NCBI GenBank assembly: GCA_964023205.1
Contig: OZ026840.1
Location: 10,154,603 to 10,218,602 of the forward strand
Reading direction: 5' to 3'
DNA: 64,000 nucleotides
DNA from: Lutraria lutraria
Lineage: Eukaryota; Mollusca; Bivalvia; Venerida; Mactridae
Part shown: positions 11,972-24,798 of the stretch, one piece after another
How the letters are laid out: each line of letters opens with the position of its first letter
How positions within the stretch are numbered: the first letter of the stretch is position 1
Made by a program: the position numbers and the translations under genes
The notes under the pieces: generated by a model
Told to the model about the DNA's origin: nothing
What the model saw: the letters and a program-made list of their open reading frames with translations, nothing else
Database searches by the model: none

Positions 11972-13760
11972 TACTTCCCCAAACCGTACCATTAAAACCA
12001 ACTCAACATATTCAGTATCAAGTTCTATATTTAAAAAATTAATTATAATACATTTGTATACCATTGTGTCATATTTATGTAATTATGGTTTAATAAAGAT
12101 TGAATTTATAGAATTCGTATGTGACACATTTTATAAGAATAATCAGGTAGTTTTTATAACTTAAACTACCTTGAATAAGTTAAGATGTAGTGTCGTAGGT
12201 CTTACTCTTATTTTACCTAAAAAAGTATTTTTTCGATGATATTGCAAAAAAATAAGAAAAAGCATCTGACAACATTTTTACGAGATGTGGGTAAAGAAAG
12301 GCATTATGTAAATGTTGTTTTAGAGCAAATAAAATATACTTCTTAATTTACTGTCATTTCATCCATTGTTCTGTATTACTAAGTTCAAAAAGCTAATAGG
12401 CCTTTAAGCTTTGTTGCTAGGTAGTACATTGTCTCTAAAGGTAGTAAGAACTTCGTGTATGAAAATGGTATTGGTTTGAGCAATTTATGGATGTTGAGTA
12501 GTTTGTTCTGTAGTAAATGTTTATGGCAAGTTTCGTTCAAACGTCAGTGTCATATAAAGTCCTGTGTTATTCTTATGAAGACGAGCTACTAGTATATGAT
12601 TCGAAGGACTTATTTCGGATTTTTTTTGTAGGCACATTGGTTAAATCAAACAATTTTATATGTACTTTAAAGATATTGAATCAAAATACAATCACGGTAC
12701 TGGAGGTTATTCATATACATAGGCGTAACATGTATATGTATACTTAGTACTTATTGTTTCGAAAGTAATTTCAATTAGTCCGGACTGGTTGTTTCCAGGC
12801 ACCAACTAATGCAATAATAAGAGAGTGTAAGGACTTTATAGCAGGAGGGGGAGGACTCTGTTGTCTGAAGAACCCCTCACGAGGCCTGAAAAGAATTCAC
12901 ATGTGAGGAAGCTGACCAACTGGCTTTTGGAACGTCGATTGGTCTAGCCAGGTTTAATTACTTGGGACTTCCTATATACCTAACGGAAAAGTCACCAAAT
13001 GACCCCTGATTGTTGGTTCGACATTAAACCCTCAGTGAAAACAAAAGTACCGGAAGTCGTTCAATCGTTTCCCTTTTATGATGAGAACATAACAGTGTTC
13101 TGTTTTGATATCTAAAAGTTGACTTAATAGAAATGGTATTTTCATGACTCAAAAAAGATATAACATTTTTACCAGACATTACATACGTTATACAACCAGA
13201 CGCACATTGTGAAATCTGCTTTTTTAAAACTATTATGACCATTATCAAGGCGCACAGTCTATGAAGCAATATTGTTAATGCCAAGGGAGGTAAATACATA
13301 TATATATACGTTACTTAGTAGGGTATGGGTGTATATAATGATTACACGAAACATGCCCCCAGTTGAGTAGAAACTCAAGTAAGGACTCAAGTGTTTTTTT
13401 CTATATAGAAATATTTTGCCTTTCACCAGAAATGCTAGCATTTGTTTCCTTGTTTACTCTTAACATGATAAACCTGCCAAGATAAAATATTGAGGCTCTA
13501 GCAAAACGCCTTTTTCGTTTGAGTCAAAAATCAAATTCGCAATAACAGATTCAAATCAATGTTATTGAATTAGGCTATACTACATCAAGAGATGCTAGCT
13601 ATGTTAAATTTGTGGAAAACTGTTATTAGACCATCTTTGTACCTTCGTTTAATACCACATTCAGGATTGCATACACTAAAACAGAGAAATGTGTGACTTT
13701 TAATAAATAAGTTGAGTTTGAGTAAAAACTTAAGTGTTTTTGTGAAGCTGGGGCCAGGAC

Positions 13761-14522
13761 ATAATCTGTACCAGTAGGTTGGTAATACCATGTCACTGAT
13801 TTAACGTATACTGGTAAGTATAATTCTACATATTATATAATCTGTACCAGTAGGTTGGTAATACCATGTCACTGATTTAACGTATACTGGTAAGTATAAT
13901 TCTATATATTATATAATCTGTACCAGTAGGTTGGTAATACCATGTCACTGATTTAACGTATACTGGTAAGTATAATTCTATATATTATATAATCTGTACC
14001 AGTAGGTTGGTAATACCTTGTCACTGATTTAACGTATACTGGTAAGTATAATTCTATATATTATATAATCTGTACCAGTAGGTTGGTAATACCATGTCAC
14101 TGATTTAACGTATACTGGTAAGTATAATTCTATATATTATATAATCTGTACCAGTAGGTTGGTAATACCATGTCACTGATTTAACGTATACTGGTAAGTA
14201 TAATTCTATATATTATATAATCTGTGCCAGTAGGTTGGTAATACCATGTCACTGATTTAACGTATACTGGTAAGTATAATTCTACATATTATATAATCTG
14301 TACCAGTAGGTTGGTAATACCATGTCACTGATTTAACGTATACTGGTAAGTATAATTCTACATATTATATAATCTGTACCAGTAGGTTGGTAATACCATG
14401 TCACTGATTTAACGTATACTGGTAAGTATAATTCTATATATTATATAATCTGTACCAGTAGGTTGGTAATACCATGTCACTGATTTAACGTATACTGGTA
14501 AGTATAATTCTATATATTATAT
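13761..14522 (+). repeat. 76-bp satellite, 10 units
   Basis: ATAATCTGTACCAGTAGG recurs every 76 bases, ten times, with only a handful of substitutions (for example CCTTGTC for CCATGTC, GTGCCAG for GTACCAG). Each unit contains the inverted pair ACCAGTA...TACTGGT, so every repeat can fold. The array ends exactly where CR1/L2 endonuclease sequence begins (14523). Confidence 0.95.
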
Positions 14523-14700
14523 AAATCTTCATAGTTTAAAACAACTTATTCAGCAGTTAACTAGAGTATGTTCATCTTCTATTATTGATCTTATTTTGGT
14601 ATCTGATGAGGACAAAATTTCTCAAAGTGGTGTTATTGACTGTGCACTTAGTGACCATCAGTTAATATTTTGTACCAGAAAAGTCACTCATCGTGAAGTC
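14523..14700 (+). pseudogene. CR1/L2-type LINE, endonuclease C-terminal piece
   Basis: Reads SLKQLIQQLTRVCSSSIIDL, then ILVSDEDKISQSG and IDCALSDHQLIFCTRK, the last third of an APE endonuclease with the catalytic SDH motif. The frame runs straight out of the satellite on the left and is cut on the right near 14697 by another element. The same LINE resumes at about 15840. Confidence 0.85.
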
Positions 14701-15425
14701 GCCGTACACTCTGGAATGCTTATTTTTAAGTGGCAATGCAAAATCGCAACTTCTTGCACCGAAGCAGATTACTGACAGTGCCCGAAATATCCGCAATGGT
14801 CATCACGTGATAAGTGGCAATGCAAAATCGCAACTTCTTGCACCGAAGCAGATTACTAACAGTGCCCGAAATATCCACAATGGTCATCACGTGATATAAA
14901 CAAAACAGAAATAGAGCGAGGTCACGTGTTACTCACACCAACTAGTGTTAGCTTGATGACGCAGACGCTATTTATAGTCTAAGAATGGAGCGAGCTCGAT
15001 AAACAACGGCGGGAATGAATCTGCCCATCTGTCAATAAATGCAGCCGAAACTCTTTATATCAAAGGACTTAGGAAAAATTGTTCGATCTAAATGAACTTC
15101 GATGTATAAATTATTAGAGAAATTCGCTGTGTTTATTATCGGTGTGTTGTAATAATCATTTAATCGTGTTATAAGATACGGAACACGGTATTTATACGTT
15201 TCGATGTATTTAAAACATTATAAACATATTCACACAGACTAATTTTATAATCGCGAGCGTGGACACTGACTTGTTTACGCAATTGTCGTTAATTAAATAT
15301 CGATTTCGGAGCTCAATACAAAAAATGTCCGATCAGGTGAGAAATGATGACTTAATTGGTTCGACATAGACGGTCACTTTATGGTTCGATATAAATGGTC
15401 ACTTTACAGTTGAAAATCTATGTTT
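14697..15425 (-). mobile_element. Promoter-bearing repeat element, copy A
   Basis: Homologous over ~640 bp to 57770-58412 in opposite orientation (shared GCCGTACACTCTGG at one end, AACTGTAAAGTGACC at the other). On the minus strand it has CTATAAATAG (14963-14972) followed ~30 bases later by CTAACACTAGTTGGTGTGAG, a TATA/start arrangement shared with 45389 and 58200. An LTR or a Penelope terminal repeat are possible identities; I cannot choose. It lies inside the CR1/L2 LINE. Bases 15426-15840 belong to the insertion or a neighbour and carry only a weak 75-codon minus-strand ORF. Confidence 0.65.
14728..14895 (+). repeat. 84-bp tandem duplication
   Basis: AAGTGGCAATGCAAAATCGC through CATCACGTGAT occurs twice with an exact 84-bp step and two substitutions. 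The copy at 58.3 kb has a single unit, so the duplication is specific to this insertion. Confidence 0.9.
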
Positions 15426-15839
15426 GGGACCGTTATACCAGGTTTTTACGACAATGTACCCTCAGACAACGGAGTATATTATTTTTGGAGACTTTATTTA
15501 AATATTTTAAATGCATTCCAGCAGATATTGCAACGTCTGATACATCGAGGTGATAGTTTCCCCTGATTTTAATTTTAGGGTGGAAACAGGGACTACATAT
15601 AGAGTACCTCGTGAACTGTAGAACCATATGACCAGATTCATGAGATTCATAAAACATCAACGGCTTGTATTTTTGATGGAGTAGATGATCACTTTAGTTT
15701 CGGGATCAGTTAAGTCAAAATAACAAATTCGTTTGATCTGGAACTTCAAAAATGTTACATAGGCCACATTCTATTATTGAATTGCCGGATGCGATTTTGC
15801 GCCGTACAAACATTTAACTTGTTCATTTATTGGCAAACA

Positions 15840-18452
15840 CACCACTGTGAAATCACGATCATTAAAAAACTATAACAAAGACAGTTTTCAACAACACTTA
15901 CTTGGATATGACTGGTCAAAAGATCTCTTGAGTGACTGTGTTTCTGATGCTTGGGAAATTTTCAAAAAGATATTCATTGAATCCATTGACAAATTTGCTC
16001 CTATTAAATAAATTAGACTTAAACAAAGAACTGAAAAATGGATGAGTTCAGATGTTCTGCAGTGTATCAAGGAACGTGATAAAGCATTTTCAATGTACAA
16101 GAAAGACAAAACTGAAGATAATTTGAAACACTTTAGAGCATGTAGGAATAAAGCACAATATGTTATATTTGAAGCTAAGAATAACTATTTTACAGAATCT
16201 TTAGAAAATAATAAGTCAGATCCTGGAAATATTTGAAAAATTTAGGTCTTCCATCCAAAAAGGGTCAGGCAGAATGTAACATTGGTCTGAAGATAGATGA
16301 TGACATTTGCTTTGACAAGTCTAAAGTGGCTGAAGAATTCAATTCTTTTTACACTACAGTTGCTTCAAAATAAGTTGAAAAACTTCCATCATATCACAAT
16401 ATTTTCGGCAGTAGTTTTGTTTCCAATTTTCATTCTTCTAAAGGAGTCAAAGCTGATAGTTTCTGTTTTTCATTAGTCTCTGAAAGCAAGATTTTTAAAT
16501 ATTTGAATTCTCTTAATTCAAACAAAGCTACCGGGTTAGACGGTATCCCCTCCCGCTTTGTTAAAGATGCGGCCCCAATGATTTCAGCCCCACTCACCCA
16601 CATAGTTAATTTATCCATTATCCAGGGTTTTGTGCCCGATGACCTGAAGTCAGCTCGAGTTGTTCCTTTATTCAAGAAAAATGACAAGGCAGAAGTTGGT
16701 AATTATCGTCCAGTCTCAGTTTTAAGTGTTTTGTCCAAAGCATTGGAAAAGGTTATCTTTGATCAAGTTGAAGAATATCTGTCTTCAAATAATCTCCTGT
16801 ATGATTTCCAGTCTGGCTTCAGGCAAGGTTTCTCTACTGACACATGTCTCATTCATCTTTCAGATTATATTAGGTTCCAAATGGATAAAGGTAATATTGT
16901 TGGTATGGTTTTGTTAGACTTACAGAAAGCCTTTGGTACTGTGGATCATAGCATTCTGTTGATGAAGTTGAAGGCACTAGGTCTCTCAAAGGTTACTGTT
17001 CTGTGGTTTACTTCATATTTGTCCGATCGACATCAATTAGTGGATGTCGGTGGTAGTCACTCTACCCGAGCAACAATATCATGTGGTGTTCCCCAGGGCT
17101 CTATTCTAGGCCCATTGTTGTTTCTTATCTATGTCAATGACATGTCTGGTGCAGTGAAGAATAATAAGTTGTTACTGTATGCAGATGATTCAGGTATTTT
17201 GGTCTCTGGTAAGGATAGGTCTGAAATTGAATCAGTATTGAGCTCAGAAATGAATATTCTCAGTGAATGGTTAATTTGTAATAGGTTATCTTTGCATTTG
17301 GGGAAACAGAGTCTGTGTTGTTTGGCTCCAAACCAAGGTTAAAGTGTCAACCCAATCTCAATGTTATATGTAATGGGCAACATATCGTAGCCAAGGATTC
17401 TGTTATTAAGTATCTTGGAGCCACTCTAGATCAAAGTCTATCCTTTGATTCTATGGCTAGGTCAACTATCAAGAAAGGTATACTAGGTTGAAGTTCTTGT
17501 ATAGGAAGAGTACGTTCCTTAATCCACATTCTAAAAGGTTATTAGCAACATCACTTATCCAGAGTCATTTTGACTATGGTTGTTCAGTTTGGTATTACAG
17601 CTTGACTCAGGAACTTAGGAACAAGCTACAGGTGGTCACCCAAAACAAAATGATCAGATTTGTGTTAGATCTAGAAGAAAGAGCTCATATTGATCAAAGT
17701 CATTTTGTCAAGCTGAACTGGTTACCTGTCTCAAAAAGGGTTGATCAAATCATGTTGTGTCATGTGTTCAAAATCTACAGTGGTAGAGCACCAGGTTACC
17801 TAAATGAGCATTTCATTCCACTTAGTTCAGTTCATAACTATTCCACTAGGTTCCACTGGAAGATTCTGTCTACCCATGGTTACGGGTTTTGGTAAACGAT
17901 CATTTGCTTATCAAGGTTGCTCCCTCTGGAATGAAATGCCACAGCATATAAGAGAAGTTAAGAGCCTCCCTCAGTTTAAGTCCACCGTCAAAGCCCATCT
18001 GCTTGCTAGTGTTTGAGGTTGTTTTTATACACATTTTAAATATCAATAATTCTTAGATAATGATGTAAATTCTGTGATAGTAATTTTATTCTGTGATAAT
18101 AATTATCTCTAAGATAAATTTGTATTCCATTTTCTTTTTCTTTTCATATTAATATAATTTGTTGTTGTTTCCTTGGTTATTTACATTAATTTTATAAAGG
18201 ACCACAATGGAAATAAGGATTTACTTCCTTTTTTTGTGTTATCCTTGTATTTTAACGTTTGTGACATGGTTTCAATTTTTTGCTGATATTATTTACCTTT
18301 AATAATTTTACAATCTCAATTTGTATATTCAGTAATATATTTTGTTTGAACACTGTAACTTCATATGCCCAGTTTGTGTAATATATTTCCTATGTACCAT
18401 GTTTTAGAAATAGTTAAAATATGAATAATAAATAAATAAATAAAATAAAATA
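15840..18452 (+). pseudogene. CR1/L2-type LINE: linker, reverse transcriptase, C terminus, 3' tail
   Basis: Continues the endonuclease at 14523-14700: VKSRSLKNYNKDSF (15850), then an RT in one 279-codon frame (16503-17342) with NKATGLDGIPSRF, VVPLFKKNDKAEVGNYRPVS, motif A MVLLDLQKAFGTVDH, CGVPQGSILGPLLFLIYVND and motif C LLYADDSGILV. A frameshift precedes the C-terminal part (17488-18016; LIQSHFDYGCSVWY, KLNWLPVSKRVDQI, WNEMPQHIREVKSLPQF). The AFD aspartate of motif A reads AFG here, a likely damaging change. Stops also occur near 16010, 16235 and 16370. The 3' UTR ends in (AAAT)n at 18420-18452. Dead copy. Confidence 0.92.
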
Positions 18453-19584
18453 CATGTATACATATTGATTTAAACCCCATATCTTGACATATTAATTGTA
18501 ATATGCTTTTTTACAATAATAGAGAATTAGACCCGACCAAGTGTTTTAAAGAACTATGTCACCGTTCGCATTACAGACAATAATTTTAACCGAACGCAGG
18601 AATATGAAGCACTTGCAAGCGTACTCATCTTTCAATACAACGCCATCTCCTTTCATCGCCACCTCCGAAAAAAAATTGCCTCCTTTCATTGCTACCTTCC
18701 AACAAACCCAATCCTCTTTTCAATGCCACGTCAATGGTAGCATGTAAATTGTATTTGACGTTAAGACCGCCACAATCAATCCACACGTGTCCATATGAAA
18801 TGAAAACACTGAGAGTACTGTCAGGAGCGAAGTTTAAATGTGCTAGTTAAAACCATCCTTAAATCTAAGCTCTGAAGGTTCTGCTGTTGTTCGGAAATAC
18901 AAAGCAGTTAAAAGTTGAATTTCTTTGTAGGGTGAGGTATTGAGCAGTTTTAGAAACTGAACGATATTTAGCGCATGAATTTTGATGCAGACCAAAGTTC
19001 TACGCTTTTCTATACCCGCAATGCAGTTGTTAAAGGTGTTCCCGTTTCATGTGCTTTCAGTACTTTGATTTATGTTTCCTCATCTGATCACTAAAAGTAG
19101 TTCAGCAATTAGCATATATAGCATTACATGCCCCTTTGTACTCAATTTATGCAGAATGTAATATCTCATACCGTGATGAAGACATGCTCGAAGAAAAAGT
19201 TACACGTTATAAGCATTAAATTAATCGATTAAATTTTCCCGATGAACCACTTTTTTAAATATCTGGTTGACTCACAATTATCATCGCATCGTCCATGAAT
19301 TCAACAATCTAATTTTGATGCAAAGCATCAAAGACGGCGCACCTGTTTTGTTCAAGCATCATGGGTTTATAACGTGACCTGTACAGAGCAAACAAGCTTT
19401 TACTTTGATTTGGCCTTCTGACCTTATATTAGCCAGTTATGAATTTGAACTAGATTTTATAGATGATCATCATGACAACATTTCTTCAAGGTTTGGTTAA
19501 TAGTGTAATTGGAATACACATGTATGGACAAAGGTTGATCACAACCACTTGTGATGTTACTATGTGACAGATGAGCAAACAAAA
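18453..19584. other. No gene seen; a few dispersed-repeat matches
   Basis: About 1.1 kb without a supported gene. Part of it (18785-18870) matches 26555-26660 in reverse (GAGAGTACTG; AAGGATGG), and the TTTCAGTACTTTGATTT word recurs at 25680, so this is old repeat DNA. Confidence 0.5.
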
Positions 19585-20340
19585 ACAAGAGGGCCATGAT
19601 GGCCCTATATCGCTCGCCAGATAAAAAGACTCTTAGAGAAAATTATCATGAGCCTTTGTAAAATTAAGTGACCCGGGGCGGTGCCAATTTTGCCCCTACG
19701 GCAATAATTTGAACAAACTTGGTAGATGTCCACCAGACAATGCTACATACAAAATTTGTAAGCTCTAGGCCTTTGGACAAGAAGACTTTTTTGTTTTCCT
19801 ATATAAGCCTATATAAATCATGTGAACCCCGGGGCGGGGCTAATTTTCACCCATGGGCGATATTTTTAACAGACTTGGTAGAGGTCCGCTAGACGATGCT
19901 ACATACCAAATATCTTAGCTCTAGGTATTGTGGTTTCGGACAAGAAGATTTTTTTAATTTTCCTAAATAGATTAGAGTAAACCCCAGGGCAGGGTAAATT
20001 TTGACCCCAGGACAATAATTTGAACAAACTTGTTAGAGGTCCACTAGATAATGCTATATACAAAATATCTAGGCTCTAGGCATTGTGGTTTTGGACAAGA
20101 ATATTTTTAAAGTTTTTCCTATTGGTTGCCATGGCAACCAGAGTTTTTAATGAAATTAAATTTTTTAACAACTTTGGTAGAGCTTCATGCAAGGAACATC
20201 CATGTAAAGTTTCGTTGAAGTTGGCCAACTGGTTAAGAAGGAGATGTTGTTTAAAGCAATTGTTGACGCACGCACGCACACACACACACACGGACGACGA
20301 ACATCACGCGAAAAACAAAAGCACGCATGAAAAGAGATGT
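19585..20340 (+). repeat. Bivalve-type interspersed repeat with three internal units
   Basis: Begins AACAAGAGGGCCATGATGGC and ends in a (CACG/CACA)n tail and ACGGACGACGAACATC. Inside are three degenerate ~150-bp units, each with GGGG[CT]GG, a TTTGAACAAACTTG[GT]TAGAGG core and GGCTCTAGGCATTGTGG, then TTGGACAAGAAGA. The overlapping ORFs on both strands (20076-20371) are chance frames. A truncated copy of its start is at 440-490. Confidence 0.75.
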
Positions 20341-21475
20341 TTGTAAAACATGTATGATCCCATGGCAGCAAAATGGTTATTCATGTTAAGGGTCACTTGA
20401 CCTTGGACCTAATGACCTCAAATCAATACATAGTTCACACATCTAGAATATTTACTTCCCTTGGTAGCTATCTTTGATGGCAAATTTCTTATGTGCTTAA
20501 TAGAAGAAAATCAGAAAAGTAGTTGTTAAACAACTCAATTTATGAAAGATAACTTAATCATGAAGTTGTAAAAACCATAAGCACATCAGTTTTAAGGAAA
20601 TAAAGTTGTCACATATGAATATCCTATATATATATAGAATTATCAAAAAGAAATATAAATATCTTCTACCGATGCTTGTCAAATTTGCCATTGAAGATGG
20701 CCACTAAGGGAGGTAAATATTGTAGATGTGGGAACTATGTATACAGGTCTTCTACAGATGTAAAGCTTTAAAGTTTGAAGACCTTATGCCCAACCGTTCA
20801 CAACTTACTAATTGTAAGGAAACTGTTTTGCCGTCTTGAGTTATTGAACAAAAAATATTTGGTCAACCTATCGACCAACAGACATTAGACACACAAACCA
20901 ACCGACATGTGCAAAGCAATATTCTCCCACAAGTATTTATAACAACTTAACAAATTTTTTTTTTTTTAATGTATATTTATGCAACACATATCCTGTACAT
21001 TGATAAGACATCTATCTAGGTAAAATAAAACCTACATTAATTTGAACATCCTGGATCCTAAAAGCTAATGGGGCTTTAAATTCACATTAAATTACATGTT
21101 CTAGCATGTCAGTGTTGGTTAAAACATTTTTAAAAAGTCTAAAATGATAACTAAATAAATTATGACCATTGGCATATCAATTCATTGTAAATTAATTTCA
21201 CTTAATTTTGTTAAAAATAAATTATCAATACCTTGTTATTCAAAATTCCATTTTAAAAACTGCTCATGTACAAAAGTAGATTTACTTAAAAAGATCAGAG
21301 ATTTCAGACATATCTTATAGATAATAGTGGAAAGAAATAAACTCCATACAATTTAAAAATTGAAGGCATGTGCTTTGACAAAAAAACAGAACTGGAAATT
21401 AACACAATGCCATTATAAGTAATACATGGAAAGCAATCTTTATCATACGATATTACTGTTTTTAATCAGTTACTG
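20341..21475. other. No gene seen
   Basis: AT-rich DNA with a TGACCT-rich word near 20395 (CTTGACCTTGGACCTAATGA) resembling another common molluscan repeat, and otherwise nothing I can name. Confidence 0.4.
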
Positions 21476-21477
21476 CT

Positions 21478-21670
21478 GTTATTATTTTACTGGCAAGTTC
21501 ACTGACACCGGAGGACACTGAAATAACAGAAAAACAAACATATCAGCATTGTCTCTTTAAGAAAATAATTGACTCTTAGTTAAAAATGTTTACCGTCTAC
21601 CTCACTTGGTGAGTCACAAACAATACAACATATCAAGTTTACCAACTGTAGGATTGACAACTAACAAAGA
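21478..21670 (-). pseudogene. Two exon-like pieces, copy of 63802-63985
   Basis: On the minus strand, a piece (LSILQLVNLICCIVCDSPSE) lies between CTTTGTTAG and GTAGAC. Then comes an intron-like stretch ending TTTTCTGTTATTTCAG, followed by SSGVSELASKIITAVTD and a stop. The same layout, with the same splice signals, is found in the opposite orientation at 63802-63985. Function unknown; either a fragment of a repeated gene or part of a TE. Confidence 0.45.
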
Positions 21671-21719
21671 AATGAAAATATGACATTCATAACAATTTCC
21701 CATAAAACTTTTAGCCCGT

Positions 21720-21875
21720 ACACGCCAACTCCTTCTTTAGGTTGTTAGTAACCTGCAACTAACACTATTGAAACAGAGTTGGGTGACAAAAAATGTCAGC
21801 GTCGGGCCTGTCAGTGCTTGAACCATTAATGATTGGTACACAAGCTTGTGGCTCTATCAAATGAGCCAGTTGGAC
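21720..21875 (-). repeat. tRNA-derived SINE head
   Basis: Minus strand: CTGGCTCATTTGATAGAGCC resembles box A and AATGGTTCAAGCACTG box B. It is followed by a shared body ending GTTAGTTGCAGGTTACTAAC. The same unit occurs at 55918-56050, where it is split by a large insertion. It lacks a proper tRNA fold, so a SINE is preferred. Confidence 0.6.
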
Positions 21876-22064
21876 AGGTCATTGTCAAAATATTTTTTCT
21901 GTAATATTACTATGCTTTTACACACCAGCATATCCAGCATGGCTGGCTTTGACCTTTTGGTTGTTGTGGCGTGGTTCCAGGAGATACTTTTCTTTTACGT
22001 TTCTCTTTTTGCTGGTATTTTAACTCAAGTGCTACTGAAGGAATGATCTGGACTGGTTCTACCC

Positions 22065-22960
22065 TATTCTGGTTTCCAAAACTTTAAAAGCCGGTTTTTT
22101 AATATTGTTTTGCTTTTTATGCGGCATTAAAGTTTTGGATCAGGCCCCTTACGAAACCTTACCAAAATAACACACATTATTGTAACCTTGCTTTATTACG
22201 CAAATATCTTTTTTCAAATAAAACTTGGCCATAAATCGATAAAACAATTATTTCACTATCACTTAATACCCTGTACAAAGTTATAATATCAATACAGCCA
22301 ACAAAGTTGCTTCTTTCTCTGCGAAATAGCATTTGCATTAACTTTCATCCGCCATGAAACTTAACAGCTTCGCGAGATCTCGTATGACGTCATTCGCGCG
22401 AACCGCTTAGAAAACATGACATGTGTATAGTACATGATGGTTGGGGATTTTTTTTCGTATTTGTTCATTTCTTTTTTAAGTAAATACATTGAACAAAGAG
22501 TAATAATCGTTTATAAGTACTGATGGGTTATTTATTGGTCCTCCAGAAGTCTTTTTAAAACAAATAAGACATTTGTAAACAGATGCTGCGGGTGACAAAT
22601 GCTGCGGGGTTAAAAGCACATGGTATTGCTTTCTTACCGGTTCGCGCGGGCGACTCTCGTGGTCACGTGATTAAGCATTATGGCAAGATGGCGGCGTAGT
22701 GATGAAACTATAGACCTACCTGAATTTCTTAGGTTGTTTTATGTGTAAAACTAGGTTTATCTCTTCGATACTTTCCATATATAAAGATTAAATATTTTTC
22801 TGTCGGGATATACTTCAATTTACCCCATTGCGTGCTGGATAAACCAATACGAGCGTGTCAGATACCTGACACGATTATTGGTAAGCTTTCCTTACGGCAT
22901 TGTCTTCAGCGTACCCGTCCTATCACAATGTAAACCGGGTACGCTGAAGACCTTAAGCTA
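22065..22960. mobile_element. 896-bp insertion with 9-bp TSD and terminal hairpins
   Basis: GTTCTACCC is duplicated at 22056-22064 and 22961-22969. The homologous copy at 55.7 kb has a single GTTCTACCC without the insert, which proves the boundaries. The ends are not mutual inverted repeats. Each end folds on itself: CCAAAACTTTAA/TTAAAGTTTTGG at 22076-22138, and CTTCAGCGTACCC/GGGTACGCTGAAG at 22906-22950. Inside, ATG at 22680 opens MARWRRSDETIDLPEFLR in an AAGATGGCGG context. A 9-bp TSD fits Mutator-like elements, but the ends are atypical. Confidence 0.8.
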
Positions 22961-23459
22961 GTTCTACCCATTATAATCATGAAACTGACCATTCTTTCTA
23001 CAGTCTTTCCAGGGGTAATCTTTCTGAAATGAAAATTAACTGTAGAATGACAGATGGGCATTCCGGAGAAAAATGTTTACATACAGTTTTGTTTCCGAGT
23101 CGAAGAAATAATGAAACAGACGTTTGATATGAAAATTTATCCGAAATTGCAGTTATATCCGAATTCATTTTCTCTTCATTGATAAATTATTAGAATCCCT
23201 CTGACTATCGTGGAAAAATAATCAATACAATGACATGTTTTCCATTGAAAACACTTTACATTACGTTGTTGTAACTTGAATGTCGAGTACCGGTTCAATC
23301 TCAGAGTTATCGTTATGTCTCCCATACGAGGCACGACAAACGGTTAACTGGTTCCCGCTGACTAGTGTGTTCAAAGCTCACTGCAACATGGAACGGGAAC
23401 CAGTTTAGACAAACGACAACTCTGGGTAATAAAATTTATGGTTAAAAAGGCCAGTTAAA

Positions 23460-23775
23460 AAGGAAAGCTTGGTCATTGTAACTACAGTTTCTCCAACATA
23501 CAGGCTTGTACGATTTGTACAGAAAAAACTAGTGTCGTTGATTTTTAAATTAAACCATTGTTTGTATAAAAACTGATTTTTAGATAAGCGTAAACAATCT
23601 TCGAAACAGTTTTCTGGACTTTCGTGGATTAGGGGTAGTAATTAGGTTTAGAAACGAACCTATAAAAAGAACGTAGCCTAACCTTATGGGGACAAGCTGT
23701 TAAATATGCAAAAAACATTTCCAAAGCTTTGTAGTTACGGTAAAAACATACATTTTAAATATTCTGACATTTTTT
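23460..23775 (+). repeat. Dispersed repeat, inverted copy at 51060-51372
   Basis: GGTCATTGTAACTACAG through ACATTTTAAATATTCTGACA recurs in reverse at 51.06-51.37 kb with moderate divergence. No coding signal. The neighbouring 22970-23230 likewise matches 55430-55690 in reverse. Confidence 0.75.
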
Positions 23776-24309
23776 ATCACTTAATAGAAACATTTAGGTC
23801 AAATCAAGTTGTTTGAGAAAGATGAAAAGAAAGTAAATACTTTTTTAATAATATCAGCTTCTCACACAACGATTACGTAACTACAGGGAACTTTCTTCAA
23901 ACCTATTCAATACTGACGCCGCCGTTCACGAGCGCCGTCAATAAATTAGCATATACAGCACGTGAATTATGACGCCATCCATACTTGAAATGACTATTGT
24001 GTGTACTGATATGTAAATATTGTAGCAATCCGATGTAGAGGATTGTTTAGAGTTTTTACGACTGTTTTGTATTGGTCGTTTACGATTTTGCATATAGCCA
24101 TCTGATTTTGAGTTGAATACATGTACGTACTATTTGAATTTGTATTTATGCCATTGAATTGAAAAATTGGAACTATTTTTGTAGGCGGAAGTTAATACTT
24201 TTCGGTATGCAGGAAAATTAAAACCGATTGGCTGATGAGAAATGGTCTTAACTTTGTGTTCGTAGCGAACAACAAAAAATTAAAGGCCTGTGTTGTCATT
24301 ATTATGAAT

Positions 24310-24420
24310 TTATAGTCTTGACTGAATGTACATCTGTATGCCAATAAACCACTATTACCAACGGGAAGGCTACACCTTTTAACTGTTTGTCTGGAAGAAA
24401 TACTTCTATTCCTAAAAAGT
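24310..24420 (+). repeat. Inverted arm, partner of 26450-26565
   Basis: GTCTTGACTGAATGTACATC through GAAATACTTCTATTCC is mirrored at 26450-26565 (GGAATAGAAGTATTTC through GTCAAGACTTTATA). The pair brackets ~2 kb holding an exon-like ORF and a palindromic minisatellite, possibly a decayed TIR element. I could not define target duplications. Confidence 0.55.
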
Positions 24421-24798
24421 CATGACATACAGTAAGAAATTACAATCAATTGCACATTTGGAAAATTCAGACAAATTCAGTGCCTTCAGCGCTTCGACCT
24501 ACAATGCAGAGCTCCAGATAAAGGGCGTAATTGCGTAAATACACATTAGTTTTTCCGAAATTTGCATAAAAAATATTTCTAAAGCGTACCGATATCCCAG
24601 GTACCCGTTTTACTCAATTAAAATGCGTAACTATCAACTTTAAATATAGTATCTGTGTCTAGTGATTTAATTGAACATATTGAATAAGGCAAAGGTAACG
24701 CTTTAGTGTGTGTTTGTGCTTATAAGCGAATACCCTTTAGAGTGGTTCCCATGATTGTCGTTACCCTTTAAAAATTTGTAATACCACACAAAAAAATA

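Noticed and set aside
13761..14522. A CRISPR array, because of regular 76-bp spacing
   Set aside because: Units are contiguous and identical throughout, with no unique spacers, and the context is eukaryotic repeat DNA.
20076..20371. Short cysteine- or valine-rich proteins on both strands
   Set aside because: They arise from the CA/CG microsatellite tail of an interspersed repeat.
22065..22960. A Helitron, because of the terminal hairpin
   Set aside because: Helitrons do not make target duplications; a clear 9-bp duplication is present.
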